64,000 nucleotides of DNA, from positions 1,178,001-1,242,000 of the forward strand of contig NC_056037.1 of the NCBI RefSeq assembly GCF_004379255.2, given 5' to 3'. This DNA comes from Salvia splendens (taxonomy: Eukaryota; Streptophyta; Magnoliopsida; Lamiales; Lamiaceae). The translations under genes were made by a program, and so were the position numbers. The stretch's first letter is position 1; each line of letters begins with the position of its first letter. The notes under the pieces were generated by a model. That model did not search any database, was not told the DNA's origin, and saw only the letters and a list, made by a program, of their open reading frames with translations. Positions 11,540 to 23,222 of this stretch are shown piece by piece.

Positions 11540-12060
11540 GTACCGTTGGAAAAGAAGATGACATTAATATGCCGCCCGCATTAAATAGTGTAGAGTTCCT
11601 AAGTGTGGTAAAGTATCAACCATATTTGTTGGTGTACTAGAATGTTCTCATTCACCCTATAAATACTAGGGTGAATGAACATTTGTAACATAAGGGAAAA
11701 ACAAACATTGAAATATTTCTCCATACACTTCTTTCTATCTAATGACTAACCAATCTTTCTCCGCCTCTCTCGATTACCATCTTTAAGACGTACCCGCTTT
11801 CTAGCTGCCGCTCAAATGAATCGGAACTCCACCACCGCTTCTTCGTTTTCTATTTAAATAATGAATTTTCTTTATTGCCAAATCAAATATTGGAAATAAA
11901 CATTTATATGGAGATTTGTATGGTTGGGAATTCCACCTCCACGGCCATCCATGCTGCCAGACTTAAATTCAATTCCAAATCAGTTAAAATTTCAATTATC
12001 AGATATCACATCATCTAATCCCAATTCAGTCACAGATTATGAGGTATAAGCGACCTACGC
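11540..12060. other. Upstream region of the USP-like gene; possible LTR-like fragment
   Basis: A block around 11600-11800 holds TATAAATA (11659), a leader-like A-rich stretch and a run resembling the transcribed part of a small LTR. No termini or second copy were found. It could simply be a promoter on either strand. No coding content is recognised. Confidence 0.25.
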
Positions 12061-12069
12061 CTACTTATT

Positions 12070-12155
12070 CGACCGGTTCCGATTCTAACCGGATCGATTG
12101 ATCGGTTAACCGGTTTTAAATTTTCATGAATCTCAAAATCGGAACCGATTTGCAC
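12070..12155. repeat. CCGGTTCC-type subterminal repeat (left copy)
   Basis: A dense cluster of GGTTCCGATT, AACCGG and CGGTTAACCGG motifs occurs here. A matching cluster lies at 14337-14475. Such motif clusters are typical of hAT-like subterminal regions, but no terminal inverted repeat or 8-bp duplication could be fixed. Confidence 0.4.
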
Positions 12156-12434
12156 TATTTAATCCGAATTTATTTGAATAAAGATTTAAATGATTCAATA
12201 TTTATCATCAAATAACTAAAATTTTAATATATTTAATACCTAAAAATTCAAAAAAACTCACAACAATACAAATCGACAAGACGAAAATATATATCACTCA
12301 ATACCAAAAAATAACTGCTAAAATATTACTATACTCTTCTAAAAAAACCAAACAGAAAGAATATAAAAGAAACAACTTAAATCTGCAAAATATAAAAGCA
12401 ACACATCCACACACAACATTATTTAACTAACACA

Positions 12435-12480
12435 TTAACACACACACACACGCACACGACACATGCACACACACAACAAC
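12435..12480. repeat. (CA)n microsatellite
   Basis: Interrupted ACACAC runs occur within otherwise A-rich sequence. Confidence 0.8.
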
Positions 12481-13343
12481 ATTTAACAAAAAAAAAAGCA
12501 ACATAAACATGCACACAACCACTTATAAACACACACATAGTGAGGGAACCAGAATTTTGAATAAGCCGGTGCTGATTTTATTTTTTGAAAATTATCTAAA
12601 ATATTCAATTTTATGTATAATATCAGAACAAATGTTTGAAACAAAAATACTTTCTCGTGTGAAACCATATCTCAAAACTTTAGGACACTTTTTTTGGCAT
12701 TATTTTTTTTAATACTAATATTCGTATAAATTATAAAAATTATTTACACATTTATCCTATAAAAGTATTAATGAAAATTTTGAGTTTAAAGATTGCAATG
12801 AACTAATACATGTAATATGCTAGCACTCATTAGCAATTAATACTAAAAACAAAGAAAACACAATCTAACAATACATATAATAAATACATAAATTTATTAT
12901 ACTATGAACTATTAAATTTATTATATATAACACATAAAATTTGAAATTAGGAATTAATATAAATTTATAGGCAAATTAATGGAAAAAAAAGATAGATGAA
13001 AACATAATTTAGAGTTAGAGAATAAGACAATTAGTGGGTGGTTACTTTAGTAAATTTAAACTTTTACATGAGAGTTAATGAAAACTGCCTACAAACACTA
13101 ATTCAAATAATATTAATAGCGAGTGACTCGAGGCAAATAAATGCTAATGGGCTATAGGTCTATTATTTTATTAAAAGCCCAATAACGAATGTACCGTTCA
13201 TCTTCTTTCTCGGCATATGGCCGATTCTGCAAATCGGTGCAGCGCGTCAGTGCCCAAAAAATCCAGTGATAACAGTGGTCAGGCACCGGCCAAGCCCCCG
13301 CTGGAGCGGTGGCTTGGCCTACGACACACAGCCACATATATAT
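12480..13343. other. AT-rich DNA, no gene seen
   Basis: No credible coding exon is present. A GC-rich patch at 13190-13330 contains an inverted GGCCAAGCC...GGCTTGGCC hairpin but translates to nothing I recognise; it may be a transposon fragment. Confidence 0.4.
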
Positions 13344-14268
13344 CGGAATGGATCACCTCCTACACTATATACTACATTTGCTAATACACCACTATAAAGT
13401 GGACATCTAAATTTATATTGAGGGAAAGAAAATCTATTTCTAACATAATCTCTGGACTTTCTCTCTTTTGTTTTCTATTTCTAATATTTTAATCAAAGTA
13501 ATTGTGTTATCTCATTTTTAAAAAAATACTAATAATATCACATTGCTACTTATTATGAACAAATTTATTATTAAGATTTCTACTTAAGCCAAATGATTTA
13601 TTCTCAATGATTTCATAGCTATGATATATCACATGCTAAATACCGAGGATGTATAATATAAGCATTTTTATTATTTTAAAATATAAAATGGCAACATAAG
13701 TTTTTAGTGATTGTTTCAAAATAATTTTTCTTTTATTATTTTCTTAATTTTGTATTGAAACAAATTTCACGATATAAATGATTCCTATAAAAATAACAAA
13801 TATTGCATGACTTATTCAAAAATTAAAATTTTGTTGTGATTATTTTTCACTCTAAAGTTTATGTGCTTTAAGTTGTTTAGGCTATATATATCATATACAA
13901 AAAATCATAACTTTTCACATTATTTTCTTCGCAAAGAAGAACACATTCGTGTATAAACAAGTGTATTTGCTTAGATTATAGAAAGACATCGTGTGGCTAA
14001 TTAATTAGGTTTAAATAGATTCATAATTCATAAACTGATCTCATAATAAGCATAATTCTCTTCGTAATAAAAAAATTTAGAAATGCTAATTACTAATACA
14101 ATTATTTATAAAAAGAGTTTACACATTTAGATTAAAAATGGTAAAGAGAGGAAATATGAGAGAGGTTGTATTGAAAATGGATTCTACCATAATTATAGGT
14201 TCCACATGTCCACTTTATAATGGTGTATTAGCAAATGTAGTATATAATGCATGAGGTGATCTCTTCCG
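13344..14268. mobile_element. Mutator-like MITE (925 bp) with 9-bp target duplication
   Basis: The left terminus CGGAATGGATCACCTCC and the right terminus read in reverse, CGGAAGAGATCACCTCA, begin inverted repeats of about 70 bp that include ATATACTACATTTGCTAATA. Flanks CATATATAT (13335-13343) and CATATATAC (14269-14277) match at 8 of 9 bases, the length made by Mutator transposases. The interior is AT-rich with no transposase, so it is non-autonomous. Confidence 0.8.
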
Positions 14269-14336
14269 CATATATACATATACACACTGTAAAAAATATT
14301 ATTTTAAAATATAAAATAAAATTGAAATTAAAATGC

Positions 14337-14475
14337 AATCCGGTTCCGGTTAGAACCGGAACCGATATTTTTCAAAAAGTAGGAATCGGAACCGGTTTTA
14401 GGGTTCCGGTTCCTCAATTATCCGGCCAGTTCCGATTTCGACTACGGTTGACCGAGAACCGGAGAACCGATTAAG
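14337..14475. repeat. CCGGTTCC-type subterminal repeat (right copy)
   Basis: Multiple GGTTCCGGTT / AACCGGAACC motifs occur, partly self-complementary, ending in a GATTAAGCACCCC phrase that resembles a hAT-type terminus (GGGGTGC...). It is paired with the cluster at 12070-12155; the Mutator-like MITE sits between them. Confidence 0.4.
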
Positions 14476-15031
14476 CACCCCTAAAGCAACCTCATTTTAG
14501 TCCCATTAACCATTTAATTTTAGACCCATTTTTATCATTTTAGACTATTTTTCAAAAAATAGATTAAGTTTAAATATAGAAAGTTTTCATAAATAATAAT
14601 CTAGTAAACATCATTTATAAAGCGGATTCCACAATTAACTAATACTTCTTCTAGTATTTTTTTTGTTTTTTTTTCTTATTTATCTTTTACTTTACTAATT
14701 ACATATTAAAATCGATGTCATTTATAAAAAAAAATAGGATTGGGGTGTTCTCCGTAAGTTAATTAATTCAAGTCTTGCCTTAGTATCTACTCTCTCTGCC
14801 CCAAAGAATATGCACTCTTTCATTTTAGTCATTTTTTACAAAAATATGCACTTTTTTACTAATAATATTTAATTAGTTTTTCTTTACTAATTATATATTA
14901 AAATCTCTGTTTAATTGAAAATGAATATATTAGTGGTACTGAGTATTAAATAAATGTAGTATGAGCCGATTGTTTTTAGAATCATGTGAAGTACCTTGTT
15001 TTTCGGGTGTTTTAGTGATGTTTGTTTCTTA

Positions 15032-16918
15032 GAGCATCCGCAACGGTGGCGACGGTCGCCACCGCCGTCCGCGCCGCTGGCAAGGCGAAGGACCGCCGCC
15101 GCTGCGCTCGCGCCGCTGGCGCGGCGCTGCTCGATGCATCTGACGTGGCGGCACGGGATAAAAATTGGTATTTAATTGTAAATAATGATAAAAATATATA
15201 TATATTTTCCAAATCCAAAAAATATGGCCGTTTTTTTTCCCGTTTTTTCTGATTTTTTTTGAATTTTTTATTTTTTTCCCCAAAATCATCTATAAATACA
15301 CACATTCATTATCCATTTATCACATCAAATCATCTCTCATTCATCTTTCATTCATAATTCTCATACAAACTATCAACACATTCATCCCTCACTCAAACCT
15401 CAAATGGATTTCACCCATATTATGGCGGAAGCGGAGAGCGAAGAACAAGAATACTAAGAACAACATCGTGCCGCTTACGAAGCATATGTCGCGGCGAATA
15501 CCCCCGCTCCTCCTCCTCAACGAACTAGATCAAATCGCCGCTACAACCATCGTTTCCGGCAGATTACTTTAGGCGCCGTTTTTGCATGTCAAAGCGCTTG
15601 TTCATGCGAATTGTCAACACATTGTCCGCACGTGTTGAATTCTTCCAAACAGGTCCAGATGCAGCCGGCCGGCAAAGTATCACGTCGTTGCAGAAGTGTA
15701 CGTGTGCCATCCGACAACTCGCTACTGGGCAAACGGCCGACATCTTCGACGAGTATTTGCATATCGGTGAGTCCACTAGAATCCTTTGTCTAAAGAATTT
15801 TTGCGAGGGCGTTCGTTCAGCTTTCGGGGATGAATTCCTTCGGGCACCCAGCACCGATGATTGCCAACGGTTGCTTCGTCTTCACGAATCAGTCCATGGC
15901 TTCCCCGGAATGCTTGGCAGCATTGACTGCATGCATTGTAGGTGGAAGAATTGCCCGAATGCTTAGATGGGGCAACACTTAAGCGGTCACAAAGGCGGCG
16001 GCCCAACACTTATCCTTGAGGCGGTCGCCGACTACCGCCTATGGATTTGGCATGCATATTTTGGCGTTGCCGGAGCCAACAACGACTTGAACGTGCTCTA
16101 TTCTTCACCACTCTTCAATGATGTGATGAATGGTGTAGCACCGGCGATCGACTTCACCATCAACGGAAATACATACCACATGGGTTACTATCTCGTCGAT
16201 GGTATCTACCCAAGGTGGTCGACGTTCGTGAAGACGCTCCACAACCCGCACAACCCGAGACGGGTTCTTTTTGCACAGCGTCAAGAGTCCGCGCGGAAAT
16301 ACGTCGAAAGAGCCTTCGGGGTCCTTCAAGCCCGATTCAACATAGTGAAGGCCCCAGCTCGGCTGTGGTACGTGAATAATATCGCTGACATCATGTTCAC
16401 GTGTATTATCTTACACAACATGATTATAGCCGACGAAGGGCCGAGGGCGGCTAGCTTCTACGACGAGGATGAAGCCGGAAGCTCAACAGCGAGGTCTCCC
16501 CCACGCCGAGGTGAGCATACGACGGTTGGCCAGAGGATCGAGACAAGACACACAATGCGCGATACCCGAACCCACATTCAGTTACAAGAAGACCTAATCA
16601 ACCACATGTGGGCGAAATTCGGCAACGAGTAGTGTTTTTTTAATATTTAATATTTTAATTGTGTAATTTTTAATTTTTAAGATTTTAATTATGTCGTTTT
16701 TTATTTTATTTGTCATTTGTAATTTTATTTAGGTTTTTTTAATGAATTTTATTATTATGGAAATGTTATTGTTTAATTGAATTTTAAATTAATTGTGCTC
16801 GTCCTTGCGAAAGAGCACAGCTGTGGTGTTGTACTATTGCCTGAGAGCAGGCAGAAAAAGTGGGGTCGGGCCCACAACCGTGCCGCTGGCAAGACCACGG
16901 ACACGGTTGTGGATGCTC
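15032..16918 (+). mobile_element. PIF/Harbinger transposon (1,887 bp)
   Basis: Terminal inverted repeats GAGCATCCGCAACGGTG (left) and GAGCATCCACAACCGTG (right, reversed) are bounded by TTA at 15029-15031 and 16919-16921, the 3-bp duplication characteristic of PIF/Harbinger. The left end is followed by a GC-rich subterminal region. The element encodes one transposase relic; I see no second Myb/SANT-like reading frame, which complete family members carry. Confidence 0.93.
15404..16632 (+). pseudogene. Harbinger transposase (DDE_4 type), inactivated
   Basis: The probable start MDFTHIMAEAESEEQEY runs into TAA at about 15455. A one-base shift near 15555 follows, after which FRRRFCMSKRLFMRIVNTL begins the conserved region. 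HARBI1-type blocks continue: AIRQLATGQTADIFDEYLHI, GSIDCMHCRWKNCP (first catalytic Asp), then TAG at 15964-15966 where the family has Trp. After it come DYRLWIWHAYFGVAG (second Asp area), NDLNVL, YYLVDGIYPRW, ERAFGVLQARF (Glu area) and CIILHNMI, to the natural stop at 16630-16632. The catalytic blocks are intact apart from two stops and one frameshift. Confidence 0.9.
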
Positions 16919-16921
16919 TTA

Positions 16922-17110
16922 GGCTGCCATTGCATCTATACGTTATAACCTATCCTACACCTGCAAAATTAATACTTTAATGTCCTTTTAGGCCTATGCA
17001 CGGCTTAAATAACAATTCTCAAACAAAACCCATCAATTGGATTTTGTAGCTTTATTATGTACATATAAACTGTCAGACCAAAATTTAAGAGACAGAAATA
17101 GAGTGATGAT
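16922..17110. other. Spacer between transposons
   Basis: Nothing coding is seen; it is a short AT-rich stretch. Confidence 0.5.
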
Positions 17111-17263
17111 GTGCTCCCACCACAACAGGGAGTGCTGCCTCTCACAGCCCAATTAAAAAAATAAAATTTAATTAATATTTTAATATTTTATTTTACTAAT
17201 AAAATATTGTGATGTTAGAGGGGCAGCACTCCCTGCTGTGGTGGGAGCACAGCAGGGGATCCA
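17099..17263. mobile_element. Short foldback MITE, GGATCCCCTGCTG family, copy 1
   Basis: Arms GTGCTCCCACCACAACAGGG (left) and GTGCTCCCACCACAGCAGGG (right, reversed) continue into GAGTGCTGCC, with an AT-rich loop. The right end reads GGGGATCCATTCCC. The left end appears to have lost part of the matching terminus. Related to the copy at 37524-37689. Confidence 0.75.
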
Positions 17264-17743
17264 TTCCCTTTCTTTTTATTTTGTAATCATTGCCCATAAA
17301 AATTATTGGCAGGATATCTCAAAATAATCGTCTAAAATAAAATTAACTTGCCAGTACTATAAACTGAGTTTCTGATTTTTCACGACTGGTTAACTTAGAT
17401 TATATTTAACTAAATTAATTAATCAGTAACTATATAATTTCTCTTTTTTTATTAGTAATTTAGATCAATGGGAATAGTTGAGTTTTTCACTATAAAATAA
17501 TTGAAAATACGTTTTAAATTGCATAATTTAACACATGGGACTATGGGTACCAACCGCAGAGCTATGGCCCAACACGTGCCAGTGATGAATAATTCATTGT
17601 GGTAACGTCACACTATCTAGTCATATCTCTATGAATATTTCGTAGAATAAACTTTCTTGTCTAAGTTCACTAAATATCCAATTTTATTTGTTACAGTAAA
17701 TATTTTATTCTATATTATAAATCTCAATTAATACTTACTCCGT
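17264..17743. other. AT-rich DNA, no gene seen
   Basis: No reading frame or RNA signature is recognised. Confidence 0.5.
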
Positions 17744-17961
17744 ACCATAAGAATATGCATTATTTTCTTTTTAATTCGTCCCACAAGAATATGCATTTTC
17801 CAATATTGAAAACTCTTTTCACTATAATAATGAGGTGAGACTTATTCTCCATTAACAATAATTTAATTACTTTTTCTCTCTACCTTTCTCCTACTTCCCA
17901 ATTTTGCATTAAAACTATTACCGAACTCAAAGTGCATGGTTTTTTTTTGGAACGGAGGGAG
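17744..17961. mobile_element. Stowaway MITE
   Basis: The left end CTTACTCCGTACC and right end GGAACGGAGGGAG are flanked by TA (17742-17743, 17962-17963). Both ends contain the AAGAATATGCAT / ATGCA phrase typical of this subfamily. Confidence 0.65.
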
Positions 17962-19386
17962 TATTTTTTAATATTGCATTCAATCAAGCATAGAAGAATA
18001 TTTTCCAATAATCACTTAGGCCTTAAATATGGGCCATTGACAGCCCATGTCTGTTACAAGCATTTCTGAACCCATTAAATATAACAAAGAGATATGCAAA
18101 TCTACGTAGGCCCAACATATAATTATAGGAGTTATTCATTTTTTTTTATTTCTCAAACATACCTTTGATATTATGTACACGTATTTTGAATTTTGTATGC
18201 CCAACATTAATAGTCATATCATATTGAACCTATTAATTATTAAATTTATAATACCAATGACTTGGAGTATTAAAATGGACTTAATTAAAAATATTGAAAT
18301 ATAGTCATGACTTGGATTGTAAATAGAAAATAAAGGAAATGTAAGACAAAATTTACAACATTAAAACCTACTACTCCATATAATTAAAATCACAACGGAC
18401 TATTCAAACTTAGAAATTTGTATTTAAAAATTTTCTGAAAATTCAAATATAAAATCATGAAAATTGTACATAAAAAATGTGGTGCGATACACCTCATATC
18501 TTAGTCTTTTACCTACTGTCCAAAGAAATATATTCCCTACCACTATTATCCTTTTTACTACTCCATGATAAAAAATGGAAATTCATACTCTTATTTTCAC
18601 TTTCACATCAAATCAATCCCACAACGGATCGTCATGCGATCCTCCTAATTGCCGAAGGAAGCCTACCATTATACACATCTCAAAATGCCCCACAACATCG
18701 GGTCTTTTTCGACTTTCCATCCAAATACTAAATACTTCATCCGTCATCAGAGAATATGCACTTTTAATTTTAGAAACTTTTTTCTTTTTAATTAGATGAG
18801 ACTCATTCCCCACTAATAATACTTAAAAAAATTCTCTATATCTCTCTCTCTCTTACTTCGCACCAAACCTCTAGTCATACCTCTCATTTGCTACATCATC
18901 ATTTTCCTTCATCTCCTTATTTTTAATTTATTACTACTTTTTATTACCAATTAAATTATAAAATCTACTAACATTATAAATAACACAATTACTCAATAAA
19001 AATCATAAAAAGTAGAAAAATCATTAAATAGCAACGGTGTGGAGCCCTCCCCACAATTACAGATTTGTCTAAAAAACGTCACTTGTTAAAATAGAATTAA
19101 AAACGTTAAAAAATCAAAAACCACTTTACCCACATTTGTATGAATAGAGAGAAGAAAGAGAGGGCAAAATTGTAAATATGACAGATGTGCATAGGATCTT
19201 CACTTTTGGACACGATGATCGAGAAGCTGACCACTGTCTGAATTCCCACTCTCTCTCGCACACTCCCACCCCTCCTGAAACCTCTCCCCACTCTCTCTCC
19301 CACACTGTTTCAAATTTCACCTTTGTCCCCTCCATTTCCCCTCTTTTGATTCTCAATTTCTGCCCTCTCCACTCTCCCACACCAAA
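17962..19386. other. Intergenic DNA and promoter region of the LYM gene
   Basis: AT-rich to about 18480, then a CA-rich, low-complexity stretch with short frames that match nothing. A half Stowaway end (ACTTCATCCGTCATC) lies near 18735. From 19170 to 19386 the sequence is strongly C/T-rich (CTCTCTC, CCCAC), typical of a plant 5' UTR/Y-patch promoter. Confidence 0.45.
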
Positions 19387-22089
19387 ATGCAGCTCGCCGC
19401 CGCCGCCCTCCTCCTCTTCCTAACCTCAATCGCACCTGCCGCCGCCAAATCAACCATCGAGCCCTGCTCCAACTCCGCCTCCTGCCCGGCCCTCGTGGGG
19501 TACACCCTCTACACCGACCTCAAAGTCTCGGAAGTGGCCTCCCTCTTCTCCACCGACCCCATCTCCCTCCTCCTCGCCAACTCCATCGACATCTCCCTCC
19601 CCGACGTCGAGAACCACATCCTCCCCTCCCAGCTCTTCCTCAAAATCCCCGTCTCCTGCGCCTGCGTCGACGGCATCCGCAAATCCTCCTCCGTCACCTA
19701 CAAGACCCGCCCCGCCGACACCCTCGCCTCCATCTCCGCCGCCGTCTACGCCGGCATCGTCTCCCCCGACCAGATTCGCGACGCCAACCCCAACGCCGAC
19801 CTCTCCGACCCCTCCGTCATCGCCGTCGGCACCCCCCTCTCCGTCCCCCTCCCCTGCACCTGCTTCAACAACTCCGACAACAATCTCCCCGCGGTCTACA
19901 TGTCCTACGTCGTCAAAGACGTCGACACGCTCTCAGGCATCGCCGCCAGATACGTCACTACCGTTAGTGATTTGATGAATGTCAATGCGCTTTCCTCCTC
20001 CGAGATTAAGGATGGCGACATTCTTGCCATTCCTCTCTCTGGTTAGTTAATTCCACCTTTTTCCTCAGTTATTTGACGGGCATTGTTTAATTAGATACAA
20101 TTTCGCGAAAAGATTCGATCTTTGTGGTTTTTTCGAGCTCAATTTTGAATTTATTTGACCAAAATCCGTGTTTTGGAGCAATTTTTTTTGCTGTTACTAA
20201 AATGGGGTCAAAGTTGTGAAATTTCTTTAGCAGTTAACCCTGATTGCTAATGATGTGTTGATGACCATCTATGGAGTTTGATTAAGCTAATTGATGCTTA
20301 TTTGAATGCCTAGATTAGTGATTTGTGGGAGTGGAAAGACTTAATGAGGTAATAAATGATGGAGGACCTTGGTTGGAGGCTTTGTTTTGAAAGAATATAA
20401 CGTTCCTTAACTTTTCTAGACAATCTTGTTTGCTATGTGATGTTGGTTGTTCTCTATCTATGGATACTTGACTTGGGATCAACTTATTCCATTTATGGTT
20501 TAGTTGCTTGTCATTGTATTTTTCGTGTGTTTGTTAAGAACCACAGTACTGTGTGGAACTTAACTGGTGATATTTTGCAACTTCTATTTTACATCTGATC
20601 AGTATATATCCTCTGTGTATTGTGTTCCTTTCGTCTAATCTAAGATGATCAACAGTAGTACCAAAGTGTAATCCCTTAAGGTGGTTTGTGTTGTTTTTGT
20701 TCCTTGTTTGTTGTGCTTGCTCTTCTGCTCCTTGTGCAGCTGATCTTTCCCTCTCGTTTGGTTGCTTTTTTCGCCAACTTCAGCCGGCATTACGTGTTTT
20801 ATAGCTTGTGTGAACTTCTCAAAGTACTCCTCCTATTTAGGCTTATCTCAATATACATTGTCTTCTTTACTGTGATACTTTTCGTATAATAGTAACAAAG
20901 TGTGATCGCTTAAGGCGGTTTTGTGCTGTTTCTGTTACTTGTTGTGCTTGCTCCGCTACTCCTTGTGCAGCTGATATACTCTGTCTATCTCATTTGGTTT
21001 CTACATCGCCTACTTTAACTGTCGTTATGCGCGTTTTTTTATAGCTTGTGCTTCGAACTTCCCAAAGTACTCCTCCGACTACGGCTTGGTTGTGCCTAAC
21101 GGGAGTTATGCTATAACCTCCGGCCACTGTGTGCTGTGCAGCTGTGGACCAGGCAGTCGCAAGTGAGTGAGCTTTTCTAGCACTAAGAATAGGACCAATG
21201 TATATCTAATTTCTCACGACTGATTTCTGCAGCTTATACTGCCAACCGGCTCCGTTGGCAGTGTCTTGCTCGAGCATGCAGTGTAGATACAGCAATCTGA
21301 TGATCGGAAACATTACCGCACAGCCATCAAGTGGCGGATGCAATCTCACTTCTTGCAGCTACAATGGTTTCATCAACGGAACCATTGGTTCAACGTATGT
21401 TTTTCTGCACTTGATTGTTCCTAGTAGCACGATGACTCTGAATCATCTTATTCTTTTTTATGTGCAGGCTGTCAACGTATCTCCAACCTCGATGCCCAGG
21501 TACTGTCATTGATCCTAATCCGACTTATATGTTCATCTAAATTTTGGCCTTTCACGCAACTTTAATTTAAATATTAATCGGGAAAATCAAGAGATTTGAA
21601 TTTGTTCAAAATTATCCCAGACAGAAAAATTCTGGTTGCCTATGTGTAAAGCTATTGTTATGTGCAGTTTATTGTTGATGTTACTCAATCAAGCAACGTT
21701 GTTTCTTCTTGAATAGATGACATCGTTTTGGCGGTGATGTCCCGATTAATTTTTTGTTCAATTTCCATGTCGGATAATTGGTGCTTCTTTGCTCATTTAT
21801 TGCAGGACCTCAACAATTTCCAACACTCATTGCTCCGCCTACATCACTCCCGGATTCATACTTTGCACCAGCACCATCACCATCAGAAGCCGGTGGCATT
21901 CCATCAACGAACCCCAGGTCCGTAGTACCCTCGACTGGCGTAGCTTTTGGACTCCCGCCAGCAGGTGGGCCAACCGGAAGTTCCTCCGGGGCCTCAAACG
22001 CTCGCTCATTGATGGATCGAGTAACGGCCTTTCCTGTTGCCCTTGTGCTAGGTCTGGTTGTCAAGTTCATACTCTCGACGCCATTATAA
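19387..22089 (+). CDS. LYM1: LysM domain GPI-anchored protein (LYM1/LYM3-like)
   Basis: Five exons: 19387-20041, 21045-21162, 21233-21394, 21468-21499 and 21806-22089, giving 416 residues, the length of Arabidopsis LYM1. A signal peptide (QLAAAALLLFLTSIAPAAA) precedes KSTIEPCSNSASCPALVGYT. Three LysM-like units follow: YTDLKVSEVASLFSTDP, YKTRPADTLASISAAVYAGI and YVVKDVDTLSGIAARYVTTV, separated by Cys-x-Cys pairs (SCACV, PCTCF, LCSCG). Cys-rich LYM blocks (CSSMQCRYSNLM, CNLTSCSYNGF) come next. A Pro/Ser-rich linker and hydrophobic end FPVALVLGLVVKFIL indicate GPI-anchor processing. LYM1/LYM3 bind peptidoglycan at the plasma membrane and signal with CERK1; LYM2-type members bind chitin. Exon 1 is strikingly C-rich at third codon positions, unlike later exons. 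Introns are GT-AG. Confidence 0.93.
20651..21078 (+). repeat. Tandem duplication in LYM intron 1 that includes a decoy exon-2 acceptor
   Basis: Two diverged copies of about 185-190 bp, spaced by about 235 bp, share CTTAAGG.GGTTTTGTG, TTGTGCTTGCTC, CCTTGTGCAGCTGAT and TTTTATAGCTTGTG. The first copy ends in a decayed version of the start of exon 2 (ACTTCTCAAAGTACTCCTCC at about 20814, versus ACTTCCCAAAGTACTCCTCC in the real exon). Confidence 0.75.
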
Positions 22090-22414
22090 ACTCGATCTCC
22101 TCATTCAACTCGTGGGATGGGACCTTATTTTGGTTGGTTTAGGTCTCATGGAAGTCGGACAATTGTTGTAGAGAAAATCAGCTTTGGCTGTGCCGTTCCT
22201 TATTTTCTTTAAAACTCTGCTGTTGACACTATGTAGAAGAATTGATGTGTAGCCTATTGTCCTATTTTCATTTTTTGTATTCCATCATGTTTCATTTAAT
22301 CCAACAACATAATTTTTGTGGATCGAGTTCCTAATGGATAATGTTTACTACAATATTTGGTGATTAAGTACTACACCATCTATCTCTAATTTAAAGAGCT
22401 AATTTGTCATTATG

Positions 22415-22524
22415 TGCGTGGGTTGGTCGAGCAGTAGAGATGTTAATAATATCTGAGGTCAAACCAAAGGTGTTGGGTTCGAGTTTAAATGATGAGAAGT
22501 ATTATTGTTTATTTATAAAAAAAA
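22415..22524 (+). mobile_element. tRNA-derived SINE
   Basis: An A-box-like TTGGTCGAGCAGTAG (22423) and a B box GGGTTCGAG (22475) are spaced as in a tRNA head. A short body ends in TTTATAAAAAAA. The A/B spacing and the lack of a full cloverleaf make this a SINE, not a tRNA gene. Confidence 0.6.
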
Positions 22525-22639
22525 TGATATAGTTTTTGTTTATCTGAAAAATATCAACTATATATCATATTTAGACAAAATGTATCGGGGTAAATACATA
22601 ACTATAGGAGGGGGTATTACGGGATTACCCTATAGTATC

Positions 22640-23058
22640 GGGGTAAATACATAACTCATACAAAATGTATCACCTTTGTTTCATATTAGTACAAAACGTT
22701 TGAAGTTGACATAAATCATACAAAAAATCTCTTTCGTGTTTCAATTTAGTACATTCCGTTATATGTGTTTAAACAGCGTTAACTCTTTGTCTGTATGAAG
22801 TACAAGATGTTTCATAATTGTTTCATGTTGGTACAAATTTTTTTTTGATTGTTTCGTATTGGTACAAATTTTTTTATCATTGTTTCATGGTTTGTACGTC
22901 ATATAAGTAAAAAGTTAACACCGTTTAAACACATATAACAAAATGTACTAAATTGAAACACGAAAGAAATTTTTGTATAATTTATGTCAACTTCAAACTT
23001 TTAGTACTAATACAAAACAAAAATGATACATTTTTCGTATGAATCTTGTATTTGTCTC
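22640..23058. mobile_element. Mutator-like foldback MITE with 9-bp target duplication
   Basis: The element begins GGGGTAAATACATAACTC and ends GTATTTGTCTC. Long inverted arms include CGTGTTTCAATTTAGTACAT with its complement at 22937-22968, and ATGTGTTTAAAC pairing with GTTTAAACACAT. The flanks are identical 9-mers, TATAGTATC, at 22631-22639 and 23059-23067. A partial direct repeat of its left end (ATCGGGGTAAATACATAACT) lies just outside at about 22579. Confidence 0.8.
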
Positions 23059-23222
23059 TATAGTATCAGTATTCAATTGTCCAAATCCAAAGTAACCATC
23101 AAACATTTATCATCACCATTTTTCATAGCCAATTATACGAATTCCCTGACGCAGTCACCTTCAAATTTGGGAAAATTTCTATCCTCAGAAACCCTAATTT
23201 AGAAAATCAGGAGATAGAAGAC

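Noticed and set aside
13152..13337. Minus-strand frame with balanced composition
   Set aside because: No family match, no splice context, and it sits among repeats.
18477..18813. Three overlapping short frames
   Set aside because: Different frames, no conserved motif, no start context.
22415..22500. tRNA gene
   Set aside because: A and B boxes are present, but stem pairing is poor and an A-tail follows, so a SINE is the better call.
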